Part shown: positions 25,800 to 33,792 of the stretch, piece after piece
How positions within the stretch are numbered: the first letter of the stretch is position 1
Layout of the letters: the number at the start of each line of letters is the position of its first letter
Assembly (NCBI RefSeq): GCF_024105635.1
Contig: NZ_WYDQ01000002.1
Span: 124,001-188,000 of the forward strand
DNA: 64,000 bases
Reading direction: 5' to 3'
DNA from: Oceanicola sp. 502str15
Lineage (GTDB): Bacteria > Pseudomonadota > Alphaproteobacteria > Rhodobacterales > Rhodobacteraceae
Made by a program: the position numbers and the translations under genes
Notes under the pieces: generated by a model
What the model saw: the letters and a program-made list of their open reading frames with translations, nothing else
Told to the model about the DNA's origin: nothing
Databases searched by the model: none

Positions 25800-26162
25800 A
25801 TGCAGAATATGGGCCGCCGCGAGTATGCGCAGGTGCTGCGCCTGCTGGAGACCTTCGAGCTTGCCGACGAGCATACCGCCTTGAAGAAGGCCCTGAAGCT
25901 GGGAGCTGTCAGCTTCGACGCTGACGAACACCTTGTGCTTTGCGACGTCGAGAGGCGACCACCGAAGCTTGACCTCGACGTCTACCCCTACCTGCCACGG
26001 GCCAACGTGGGGACCACCTCGGCGGCAAGCTACATGGCCCTGCCGTCGGGGGACGCGGCATGGCCCATCGGAAATTGGGCAGGCCAAACACTCCTGGCTG
26101 TTCAGGTGAACGCGCTGCGCTCAAGGTACGAGTTCACTTCGCACTATCGGCCGATCGAATAA
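25800..26162 (+). pseudogene. IS21-family IstA C-terminal fragment
   Basis: MGRREYAQVLRLLETFELAD through HLVLCDVERRPPKLDLDVYPYLPRANVGTTSAASYM matches the C-terminal end of IS21 IstA transposases; after about 26036 the similarity stops. The integrase core and istB are absent. It forms the right boundary of the catabolic island against the traG gene. Confidence 0.7.
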
Positions 26163-26166
26163 CGGC

Positions 26167-28191
26167 TTAGCCAAGCCCACCCTTCTCGCCCGCCTCACCG
26201 ACATGTTGTTCCGAACCGGACATCTCCGCCTCCAGCCGCTCAAGATCACTCACCGCGTCCTGAACCCGGACGACGTCGTTTTCGGTCGGAACGTTCACCT
26301 CGAGGTCTGCTTGCCGCCCGAAATCCATCTCGAACTGCCGCTGATCGTCCGCGAGGACTGCGGCACGACCGCGCCGAGGCGCTTGAGCCGGGCCGGGCTC
26401 AATGGGTGCATTTCCTCCGGTTTCCGTAAGTCCCATCCTGGCCTCGAAATCGCGTTCCGACAGACCTGACCCCCGCGGCGCCGTGGGCATTGCCCGGACA
26501 CTCAGAGGCAATTCCCCCATCGGAGGGACCGGCCCCGTCGGGAAGGGCAGATCCCCCTCCTGCGCCGCGTGAATGCCCTTGAAGAACGGATCCTCGAAAT
26601 ACACCACCCGCTTGGCCCGGACCGGCATCTGCGCGTCCACGACGACGACGATATCGTCAAGAGGCAAGCGCCGCGCCTCGTCCTCGGGCAAGAGCGAGAC
26701 CTCTTCCGTCCTCTCAGACTGGCTGCGGCCTTCGAAGGGGTTCTTGCCGACCGCGCGGGAGCGCGTGACGACGGTTTTGGTGGTCTTGCCCACGGCCTTG
26801 CTCAGCTCCTCGACGGTCTTCTCGTCCGAAGGCGTGAGGTAGAGCTTGATCCCGGCGTTGCCCTGCAAGGCCCGTCGCGTGTTTTCGCCGTAGATTTCAT
26901 CGATGGCCGGGATGGTCTGGGTGACCACCGCGAGGTGCCCGCGATAGGCGCGCAGCACCTCGATGCTCTCGGCCACGATCGGCATCTTTCCGAGCCGGTT
27001 GAACTCGTCGAGCATGATCATCACCGGCCAGGGCTCGTCCGGACCCGGCTCCTTGTCCTGCAGAGCCGAAAGCAGGTCCGAGAAGAAGAGCCGGATCAGC
27101 GGAGCCAGCGGCTTCACCATGAGGGGTTGAACGACGAGATAGACGCTGAAGGGCTTCTTGCGGATCGTCCGGAAGTCGAAATCCGACACGGCCGTCGCAT
27201 CATCAATGGCCGGGTTCTGCCATTGATCGAGACCCGAGGTCATCAGGAGCGAGACATAGGAGGTCAGCGTGTCGTTGTTGGTCGAGGCCAGCCGCGTGAA
27301 GATCAGCCGCGCCGCGGCGTTCTGGACCTCGTGGGCGCGCGCCAGATATTCCTTCTGCTTCTGACCACCCGAGGCGGCGATGCGATAAATCTCGCCGAGG
27401 GTCGGTCGGCGGCGTTGAAAGGCCAGAAGGCCGGCGGCCACGAAAAGATCGATCCCGCCTTTGAGGAGGCCCTGCACCCGGTCGTTGTCGTTCTGAAGGA
27501 AGAGCGTGGCCAGAAGCTGCAGCTCCATCTGCTGGCGGGCCGGGTCCTTGAGCTCGAAGATACGCAAGAGCGGATTGTAGCGATGCGTCCGCCTGTCCTC
27601 CCAATCCGTCGGCGCGAACCGGAACATCGCGTCGCCCTGCGCCGCCCTGTGGCGGGCCGAAGCCTCGAAACATTCGCCTTTCACGTCCAGGACGACCGCA
27701 GAACCTTGCCAGGTCAGCAGGTTCGGGATGACGAATCCGGTGGTCTTGCCACGCCCGGTCGGGGCCACGATCAGCGCGTGTGGGAAGGTCCGGGAGCAGA
27801 GGAACGGGGCGCGGGATGTGGGCTTTCCCAGCTTGCCGATGATGAAACCCGTGCCCGGTGTGCCGAAAAAGCCATTCCTCTTCATCTCGCGGCGGGTCTG
27901 CCAATGGGTGTAGCCGAACCGGGTGAGCGCCGAGCCGGACATGGCAAGGCTCATCATGAGGCCCGCCACCCCCGCCCCGCCCATGATCAGGTTGATCAGG
28001 CGGAAATCATCGGGACGGGCGGCCCGTATCACGAGATAGTTCTCGGCGATGTGGAAGAAGTCGATCTCGGCCCGGAAGCCCAGATTGCGGAAGGTGATCA
28101 CGGCCGAGGCGATGACATAGCCGATCGCGATGGCGACGAGCGTGACCAGCACCACACCGACGGCGAGGCGGCCTTTCCCCATCCCTCCCAT
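26167..28191 (-). CDS. virD4: Type IV coupling protein VirD4/TraG
   Basis: A 674-aa AAA+ ATPase that couples the relaxosome to the secretion channel. Two N-terminal membrane helices (about 8-32 and 65-88), Walker A APTGRGKTT at 143-151, Walker B VMIMLDEFNRLG near 390, and AVVTQTIPAIDEIYG near 430. The C-terminus after 550 is acidic and variable, as expected for relaxase recognition. ATG at 28191 overlaps the relaxase stop (TGATG); ATG at 28182, directly behind GGAGGG, is an alternative. Confidence 0.93.
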   Translation of the reverse strand: MGGMGKGRLAVGVVLVTLVAIAIGYVIASAVITFRNLGFRAEIDFFHIAENYLVIRAARPDDFRLINLIMGGAGVAGLMMSLAMSGSALTRFGYTHWQTRREMKRNGFFGTPGTGFIIGKLGKPTSRAPFLCSRTFPHALIVAPTGRGKTTGFVIPNLLTWQGSAVVLDVKGECFEASARHRAAQGDAMFRFAPTDWEDRRTHRYNPLLRIFELKDPARQQMELQLLATLFLQNDNDRVQGLLKGGIDLFVAAGLLAFQRRRPTLGEIYRIAASGGQKQKEYLARAHEVQNAAARLIFTRLASTNNDTLTSYVSLLMTSGLDQWQNPAIDDATAVSDFDFRTIRKKPFSVYLVVQPLMVKPLAPLIRLFFSDLLSALQDKEPGPDEPWPVMIMLDEFNRLGKMPIVAESIEVLRAYRGHLAVVTQTIPAIDEIYGENTRRALQGNAGIKLYLTPSDEKTVEELSKAVGKTTKTVVTRSRAVGKNPFEGRSQSERTEEVSLLPEDEARRLPLDDIVVVVDAQMPVRAKRVVYFEDPFFKGIHAAQEGDLPFPTGPVPPMGELPLSVRAMPTAPRGSGLSERDFEARMGLTETGGNAPIEPGPAQAPRRGRAAVLADDQRQFEMDFGRQADLEVNVPTENDVVRVQDAVSDLERLEAEMSGSEQHVGEAGEKGGLG

Positions 28192-30518
28192 CAGTGGGTC
28201 TCCCCACGCTCGCTCTCGCCATCGACAAGATCGGCGCGGTGGAGTTCGAACTCGCGTTCGGCGATCTCTTCGACCACGGCGCGGGTCGCCTCGCTGTTGG
28301 CGGTCGCCGCATCCGACTGCAGATAGGTCTTGGCGGCGTAGAGCCGGTCGAGGCGGTCCTCGATTTGCGTCTCCAGCACGTCCGCATCCCCGTCCCGCAG
28401 CCGCTCGATCTGCGCCGCGTCGAGATCCCTCTCGACCGCTTCACGGTAGGCCAGGCGTTGACCCTCATCCTGGAGCGGCGAGTGCAGGTTGCCGGCCCGT
28501 TCATGGTCGACGACCCGCCGGATGTCCGGATCGGCAATCGGTGCGCCCTCGACAGCTTCCCCCTCGCGTGCGCCCGAAAGCCGCCCGTCGCGCAGGTCGA
28601 GCGCCACCTTCCGGAGCTCGCTTTCGCGGCGGACCTGGTCGATGGCCTCGCTGTCGCGCCGCTCGATGACGGAAGCATAGGTCGCGCCAAGCCCGCGGGC
28701 TAGATGCGACGGCATATCGGGATAGCGCGCGCGGAACTCTTCCGTGACGGCATCCGCAACGGGGGTCCGTGCGTCGCGACCTTCCATGATCCGGTCAACC
28801 TCGCGCGTGATCTCGCGGGCCCGGGCCTCGTCGGTGATCCGCTCCCGGTAGGGTTCGGACCGGTCGATCACGTCGCCCGGGCGCGCGAGCAGTTCCGGAT
28901 GCGCATCGAGGTAGTCGCGCTGCTCCTCCTCGATCCGCCGCTCCGCCCGGGAGGCGATCTCCCACTCCCGCGCCTCGATCTGGTCCTCGGTCAAGCCTTC
29001 CGAACGCATGTCCTGGCGGATCGCGCGCCCCATGTCCTCAGTGGCGTCCCGATGATAATGGACCCGCTCCATCACCGTGCGATCTTCCACGACACCGTCC
29101 TCACGCAAGACCCCCGCCCGCTCCAATGCGACGCCGAGCTGGACATGGGCCCGGTTGAGGCTCTCGCGCGCCGTCTCCAAGTCCGCGCGACGCTCGAGGT
29201 TGAGACCGTCCCTCTCGGCCACCCGCGCCAGATCGTCGGCGATCCATTGCTGCTCGAGCGCGGCGTTCTGCGCGCCGGTTTCCATCCGGGCGACCACCAC
29301 GGACGAACTTATCCCGGTCCCGCGCAGCGCGGTATCGACCTGCGCCCGCACCTCGGGGTCGCGCAACCGGTCGAGCCGGGCCGCATCGATATTCGTCTCG
29401 GAATAGACCCCGCCCTCCGAGGGCTTCTCGGTCAATGTCATGGAGCGCAGCCCCAAGGGCTGCATATGCGCGAGCCGCGACTGGATCTCGTTGAGGCTGC
29501 GCTCGAGCCTCGGCCGTTCGGCCTCCGGCTTCGCATCAATCATGCCCTGGACGCGCGCGACCTGATCGGCATAGCGGGTGCGCAAATCCTCGAACGATTG
29601 CTCTTCTGCCATGTAGACGCCTCCTTCCAAATTCAGCTTGCCGCCCTTGGCCAGTAGCTCTCCCGAGCGGAACAGCGCATCGGCGATGTCTTCGCGATTG
29701 TCCGAGGAGGCCTCAGCGGCAAGCGAGTGATAGATGATCCGGGTATTGGCAATCTCTGCGAGCGCCCGGTCGAGATCGGCCCCGACCCGTGGCCGCGTCT
29801 CCGCAACCCGCCCCTCAACCTTGGCCGCATAGACCTCGCGGGTGCGCGGCGGATAATGCACAACGCCCCGATCCAGCCGCCGCGTGGCCTCCAGACGCAC
29901 GCCGAATTTCTCGGCTTCCTCGACCATGGCGAGGCGGAAATCGTCGTAGTTGAAGCGGTGGTCCCGGCCCAGAAAGAAGAACTCACCTTCCTGCGACCGG
30001 CGATTCAAAACTATATGTGCGTGGGGGTGATCGCGATCCTCATGGACCGCGATGATGTAGTCGAAATGCCCCTCGTCCGACTGGAAGAACCGCTCCGCGA
30101 CATTGGCGGTGATGTCGCGCACATCCTCGCCCCGGGTGCCGATCGGATAGGACATGAGCATATGCGTCGTCTGTCCGAGCTTGGGCTTGAACCCCGCACT
30201 CCAGCGCTTGGCGAAGCGGTCGGTCAGGTCCTTGATCTCCGACCCTTCGAGTTTCGTCTTCCCGTCCAGGAAGCCGCTGCTGTCCACGATATGCGAGGAC
30301 TTGGTGGTGAGGTAATCGAGCTGGTTCATGAGCTGCGATTTGGTATGCGTGCCCCCGCCCCGGATCGCCTTGAAGACCGCTGCACGATGCCCCGCCGCCG
30401 CCCGCACGAGCTGCCTCTGCCGGGACGCCTGCAGCCCCTGCATAGAGCCCCGGATGCGGCTCCATCCGTCCCGGAAGATCTCTCCGGTGACGTCATGGAC
30501 GGCATCATTCAGCCGCAT
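28191..30518 (-). CDS. virD2: VirD2-family (MOBP) relaxase with long C-terminal extension
   Basis: A 775-aa protein. Residues 50-210 follow Agrobacterium VirD2: AIRGGGTHTKSQLMNQLDYL with candidate nicking Tyr69, HEDRDHPHAHIVLNRRS with the metal-binding His159, His166 and His168, then FNYDDFRLAMVEEAEKFGV. It cleaves one strand at oriT and stays bound to the 5' end. Residues 215-775 are an Arg/Glu-rich, probably coiled-coil region without recognisable helicase or primase motifs; VirD2 itself is only about 430-450 aa. It overlaps the accessory gene by 14 bases. Confidence 0.92.
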   Translation of the reverse strand: MRLNDAVHDVTGEIFRDGWSRIRGSMQGLQASRQRQLVRAAAGHRAAVFKAIRGGGTHTKSQLMNQLDYLTTKSSHIVDSSGFLDGKTKLEGSEIKDLTDRFAKRWSAGFKPKLGQTTHMLMSYPIGTRGEDVRDITANVAERFFQSDEGHFDYIIAVHEDRDHPHAHIVLNRRSQEGEFFFLGRDHRFNYDDFRLAMVEEAEKFGVRLEATRRLDRGVVHYPPRTREVYAAKVEGRVAETRPRVGADLDRALAEIANTRIIYHSLAAEASSDNREDIADALFRSGELLAKGGKLNLEGGVYMAEEQSFEDLRTRYADQVARVQGMIDAKPEAERPRLERSLNEIQSRLAHMQPLGLRSMTLTEKPSEGGVYSETNIDAARLDRLRDPEVRAQVDTALRGTGISSSVVVARMETGAQNAALEQQWIADDLARVAERDGLNLERRADLETARESLNRAHVQLGVALERAGVLREDGVVEDRTVMERVHYHRDATEDMGRAIRQDMRSEGLTEDQIEAREWEIASRAERRIEEEQRDYLDAHPELLARPGDVIDRSEPYRERITDEARAREITREVDRIMEGRDARTPVADAVTEEFRARYPDMPSHLARGLGATYASVIERRDSEAIDQVRRESELRKVALDLRDGRLSGAREGEAVEGAPIADPDIRRVVDHERAGNLHSPLQDEGQRLAYREAVERDLDAAQIERLRDGDADVLETQIEDRLDRLYAAKTYLQSDAATANSEATRAVVEEIAEREFELHRADLVDGESERGETH

Positions 30519-31098
30519 GGGCGAACTCCCTCAGCGCGGCGGTCGCAGATAGCTGCATGGCATCCCGGCGGCGGCGCAGCAGCAGGTCGATCTCATCAGC
30601 GGAATCAAGGATGAAACGGGCCAGACCGCGCATCTGCGCGAGGCGCAGTTCGGACAACTCGGCGTTCGGTGCGGAGCCTTCCCCCTGCCCCGTGCGGCTG
30701 GCTTTCATCATCTGCTTGGCGATCTGCACGACGCCGTTGCCGACCTCGTGCAGGGAGGCCCGGTAACGCGCCATCTCAGCCGCCAGCTGCGCGTCCGGAA
30801 CGAAGGTTCCGCCCGCCGCCTGGATCAGCCGCCGGACCCCCTCCGTGCGGGTCTCGATCCCCGCCGCGGACAGCACCTCATCGAGCGCCGCGAGCTCTTC
30901 TGGTGTCAGCTTCACCGTCACCGCGGCCGTCGCCATGGCCGCATCCTTCTGGCGTTCTTCGTCCGCCTTCAACGTGTACTGGATGGTCCGCGGCGTGACC
31001 CCGAACCGCTCCGCGAGCACGGAAGTCCCTACACCTTCTCCGGCCTCACGGACAATCTCCGCTCGCTCCGTCTGTGTCAGTCTCTTGGTCCGGCTCAT
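30505..31098 (-). CDS. Relaxosome accessory DNA-binding protein (MobC/TraJ-like)
   Basis: A 197-aa protein. Residues 1-50 read as a helix-turn-helix (TERAEIVREAGEGVGTSVLA, then RFGVTPRTIQYTL), and residues 60-95 as a ribbon-helix-helix (VTVKLTPEELAALDEVLSAA, then GIETRTEGVRRLIQ). The C-terminal helical part resembles mobilisation proteins encoded upstream of relaxases. It begins 25 bases from the putative nick site, so it likely binds oriT and may repress its own promoter; two TCATACGAA repeats at 31095 and 31149 are possible sites. Confidence 0.75.
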   Translation of the reverse strand: MSRTKRLTQTERAEIVREAGEGVGTSVLAERFGVTPRTIQYTLKADEERQKDAAMATAAVTVKLTPEELAALDEVLSAAGIETRTEGVRRLIQAAGGTFVPDAQLAAEMARYRASLHEVGNGVVQIAKQMMKASRTGQGEGSAPNAELSELRLAQMRGLARFILDSADEIDLLLRRRRDAMQLSATAALREFAHAAE

Positions 31099-31213
31099 AC
31101 GAAGAAAGCACCCCTATTTCCTGCCACCTTCATTCAAGGTCGCCCTCATCATACGAAACTATATGTTACGGTCAATGCAATATTATCGTAGACAGCCGCC
31201 AGGCGACCTTGAA
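31099..31213. other. Candidate origin of transfer (oriT)
   Basis: Directly upstream of the mobilisation genes, the plus strand reads TATTTCCTG then CCACC at 31115-31128, close to the MOBP/VirD2 cleavage consensus (YATCCTG followed by a pyrimidine; Ti border TATATCCTG-CCA). The predicted nick lies between 31123 and 31124. A perfect 12-bp inverted repeat, TTCAAGGTCGCC at 31133-31144 and its complement at 31202-31213, encloses an AT-rich centre. The direct repeats TCATACGAA at 31095-31103 and 31149-31157 flank the site. Confidence 0.6.
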
Positions 31214-31658
31214 TTCCGCATCTCGCCGAGCACCGCAGGGGCGAGGTCCGGCCCAAAGGGCCCAGGAAAATCGGCCATCTCCAACCGCACACCGGCCACC
31301 TTTTGTCATGCCCGCGCCCGAGGTTCAGGTCGAACACGCATGTGTTCGGACGGAAGCGAGGGGCGGCGCATGATCTCCCCGACGGGGCGGGCGGTCAGGG
31401 TCAAGGGCGGCCAGATTTGTCCCGCCAAATCTCTGCCGGAAAAACCGGCGGGCGCAGCCCGACTGTTATTCCGGATGGCCCCCTTGAGGCTGGCCGTCAG
31501 ACCTGTTTCAGAGGCCCTCTCATATTCCCTTCAGGACCGCTTGCGGTCCTGACACCTTCCCGGGGACGCCGGCCGAAGGGAGGGGTTCCCGATCTTGGCG
31601 CAGCCTTCCCTGGAACGGGGAAAGGGCCGCCCGGGGGCGGCCCATCCTCATCAGAGGA
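31214..31658. other. Non-coding region with a run of stem-loops beside oriT
   Basis: No gene is supported. Three hairpins occur within 140 bases: AGATTTG/CAAATCT (31413-31432, six-base loop), GCCGG/CCGGC with an AAAAA loop (31435-31449), and a perfect ten-base pair stem with a two-base loop at 31531-31552. Such structure near oriT could act in single-stranded DNA, for example as a priming site or single-strand promoter, but could equally be leftover terminators. Confidence 0.4.
31624..31643 (-). terminator. Terminator-like hairpin after the 68-aa gene
   Basis: GGGCCGCC-CGGG-GGCGGCCC, an eight-base perfect stem, lies 16 bases past the stop of the minus-strand gene at 31659 and is followed on that strand by TTTCCCC. 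The U-run is short. Confidence 0.55.
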
Positions 31659-31865
31659 TTACTCCTGCGGTTCCTTCGAGCTCGGCGGGAACATCACCAG
31701 CTCCTGGACTGCGACGGGGAAGTCCAGCTTGAGGCTGAAGAACTCCGAGCCGTCCCCGTTGCGAGTGTTGCGGAACATCGCGCCGACGCGCTGGAAACGG
31801 GTGCGTTCCTTGCCGTCGCTGTCGGTGAACTTGACGGGAACGGTGGCGACGTAGTGGTTGGTCAT
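31659..31865 (-). CDS. Small plasmid-associated protein, 68 aa
   Basis: Reads MTNHYVATVPVKFTDSDGKE, then RTRFQRVGAMFRNTRNGDGSEFF and SLKLDFPVAVQELVMFPPS. The beta-rich pattern ending in SLKLDFPV recalls one half of a DUF736-type domain (compare YLSLQLDVGVGPFRV in the gene at 44611), so it may be a distant small relative. ATG at 31865 has AAAGGAGAG upstream. Own terminator downstream and IS110-type insertion in its leader region. Confidence 0.65.
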   Translation of the reverse strand: MTNHYVATVPVKFTDSDGKERTRFQRVGAMFRNTRNGDGSEFFSLKLDFPVAVQELVMFPPSSKEPQE

Positions 31866-32015
31866 TTGGGTCTCTCCTTTTTGCGATGGGGATCGACCGG
31901 CTCGGGGGACAAGGGCCAGCCGCAAGGGCAAATGCGATGGTGTGGACGCCCCCGCCCGGCATCGCAATGTGCCAAGGTGGCGATGTCAGAAGTCGAACTG
32001 GGTTAGGAGGAAACC

Positions 32016-33041
32016 ATGCAAGACGTTCATATCATTGGACTGGATATCGCGAAAAACTCATTTCATGCACATGCTGCCGCAGTCGACGGAACTGCGCTTT
32101 TTAGCAAAGCTCTTCCGAGGGGTCGGGTATTGAAAGTGCTCGGCAAGCTGCAGCCTTGCATCGTTGCCCTCGAAGCTTGTGCCGGGGCGCATCATTGGGG
32201 CCGGGAGATCACGGCCCTCGGCCATGACGTTCGGCTAATCCCACCACAATATGTCAAACCGTATGTGAAGCGACAAAAGAACGATGCCTCTGATGCCGAA
32301 GCCATCGCAGAAGCAGCCTCTCGCCCTTCCATGCGCTTTGTCGCCGTGAAAAGCCCTGAACAACAGGGGCAAGCGATGGTGCTGAAGGTGCGCGACCTAT
32401 TGACGGCGCAGCGCACTCAAACGATCAACGCGCTCCGCGGACATCTTTCGGAGCACGGGATTGTCTCGCCAAAAGGCCCACAGCATTTGCCGCGCCTGGA
32501 AGACGAGATGAATGCTTGCGAAGATGACTTGCCGCACACGGTCATCTCGGTTTGCCGCGTGCTCTTCGAGCTTATCGGCTCTCTTTCCGAGCGCATAGAA
32601 GCTCTATCGTTGCAGCTGAGGCAGGTCTCCAAGCAAGACGATGTCGCAAAACGTCTAATGACCATGCCGGGGATTGGCCCTGTGACGGCAGTTTCGCTGT
32701 CCGTTCTGGCACCGCCGCCCGGAACCTTCTCGAAAGGGCGAGATTTCGCCGCCTGGGTAGGTCTCGCCCCGCGCCAGCACTCAACCGGAGGCAAGACCAA
32801 GCTGGGAAGAACGTCGAAGATGGGACAGCGCGATCTCAGGAGGCTGCTGATTATCGGCGCGATGTCTACGATCCAATCCGCCGCGCGGCGGGGCGGGGCG
32901 CCCGAAGGATCATGGCTTGCCCGCATGCTCGCCCGCAAACCGAAGATGCTCGTGGCTGTTGCCTTGGCGAACAAGATGGCGCGCATCGCCTGGGTCCTGA
33001 TGACCCGAGGCGGCGCTTACGAAACCCCGGCGCGCGCCTGA
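32016..33041 (+). CDS. IS110-family DEDD transposase (IS1111 type)
   Basis: A 341-aa RNA-guided recombinase-type transposase. RuvC-like DEDD domain: Asp10 in IIGLDIAKN, Glu53 in VALEACAGAH, Asp90/Asp93 in KNDASDAEA. C-terminal Tnp domain: MTMPGIGPVTAVSLSVL (helix-hairpin-helix) and PRQHSTGGKTKLGR containing the conserved catalytic Ser, then QRDLRRLLIIGAM. TAGGAGG precedes the ATG. The full length and all motifs are intact, so this is probably the only active IS in the window. Confidence 0.92.
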   Translation: MQDVHIIGLDIAKNSFHAHAAAVDGTALFSKALPRGRVLKVLGKLQPCIVALEACAGAHHWGREITALGHDVRLIPPQYVKPYVKRQKNDASDAEAIAEAASRPSMRFVAVKSPEQQGQAMVLKVRDLLTAQRTQTINALRGHLSEHGIVSPKGPQHLPRLEDEMNACEDDLPHTVISVCRVLFELIGSLSERIEALSLQLRQVSKQDDVAKRLMTMPGIGPVTAVSLSVLAPPPGTFSKGRDFAAWVGLAPRQHSTGGKTKLGRTSKMGQRDLRRLLIIGAMSTIQSAARRGGAPEGSWLARMLARKPKMLVAVALANKMARIAWVLMTRGGAYETPARA

Positions 33042-33284
33042 GTGCGGTGGGGCCCAAAGGGAAGCGGCAGTTCTGAGCGGAGGTCATGGCAAAGCGTCGA
33101 CGAGATCAGGAATAGGAAAACCAGTGACCCTCCCGGAGGCTTAGACCCCGCAAATGCGTTTTGGACCCGTTCCTCGAACTCACCATGAGGGCCCGCAGCG
33201 AAAACTGCTGCATAAGGAGGCCGGATACACGGAAGAACTCGACCGCTCCACCATGTCCAACCGGAAGAAATCGCTTGCATCCCT
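33042..33284 (+). ncRNA. Candidate guide (seek/bridge) RNA region of the IS1111-type element
   Basis: About 240 bases between the transposase stop and the right subterminal repeat contain no supported gene. In the IS1111 group the non-coding guide RNA that pairs with donor and target DNA is located on this, downstream, side. No consensus can be applied by eye; boundaries and structure are unresolved. Confidence 0.4.
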
Positions 33285-33295
33285 GGGGGCGTCCA

Positions 33296-33765
33296 TACAC
33301 GGAGGGTCCGCGCCCACGTGGAAGCCGTATTTGTCCTTGCCGAGGCAACGCCGAGGGAACGGGCGGCCCGACCCCGTGCGATCCACATCTCTGCGCAAGG
33401 AGGGGAGACCAGGATGTACCTCTTGCACCCAAGACGCCATCGGTCCTGTCGAGGTCTGTCCCACCTGATGTGCCTTGAGCCGCTACCCTCCAACGACCTG
33501 GCCAGAGGCTTCGTCGTCACTCGAGCGGAAAGGTTGTGGTCGTTAGCCGCGCACGATCTCGTACCGCGATCAGGGACAGCGATGGCTGCCTGTCCGGGGG
33601 CCCAGGTCCTTCCGCCGGGACGTACGGTCGTTAGCTGGCGACCTGGTCGGTGCGCCCTCCCCGCCCCAGCAATCTACACCCGCAAGGGCCGATCGGCGGA
33701 GGTTGGGCGCCCAGGAAGGCGCTCCCGAACGACTGGGAGCACCTACCGGATGGAAATGAGGAAAT
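33296..33765. other. Non-coding stretch between the IS element and the DUF2493 gene
   Basis: No gene or repeat is supported in these 470 bases. Short open frames exist on both strands but lack ribosome sites and recognisable sequence. It is probably the native long leader of the 68-aa gene, displaced by the IS element. Confidence 0.4.
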
Positions 33766-33783
33766 GGCCGCCCGAAGGCGGCC
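33766..33783 (-). terminator. Rho-independent-type terminator of the DUF2493 gene
   Basis: GGCCGCC-CGAA-GGCGGCC on the plus strand; on the transcribed strand the loop is UUCG, followed by ATTTCC. It lies nine bases past the stop of the minus-strand gene at 33793. Confidence 0.6.
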
Positions 33784-33792
33784 TCCTCTGTG

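Larger units (their letters stand above)
31943..33295 (+). mobile_element. IS110-family element, IS1111 group, with subterminal inverted repeats
   Basis: An 11-bp perfect inverted repeat, TGGACGCCCCC at 31943-31953 and GGGGGCGTCCA at 33285-33295, brackets the transposase gene. IS1111-group elements are defined by such short subterminal repeats a few bases inside the true ends, and by a guide RNA (seekRNA) encoded beside the transposase. True ends therefore lie slightly outside these coordinates. No target duplication is expected for this family. The element sits in the leader region of the 68-aa gene. Confidence 0.75.

Noticed and set aside
33042..33480. Several overlapping 90-110-codon frames after the IS110-type transposase
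   Set aside because: None has a ribosome site or recognisable motif, and the region includes the right subterminal repeat; more likely non-coding or guide RNA.
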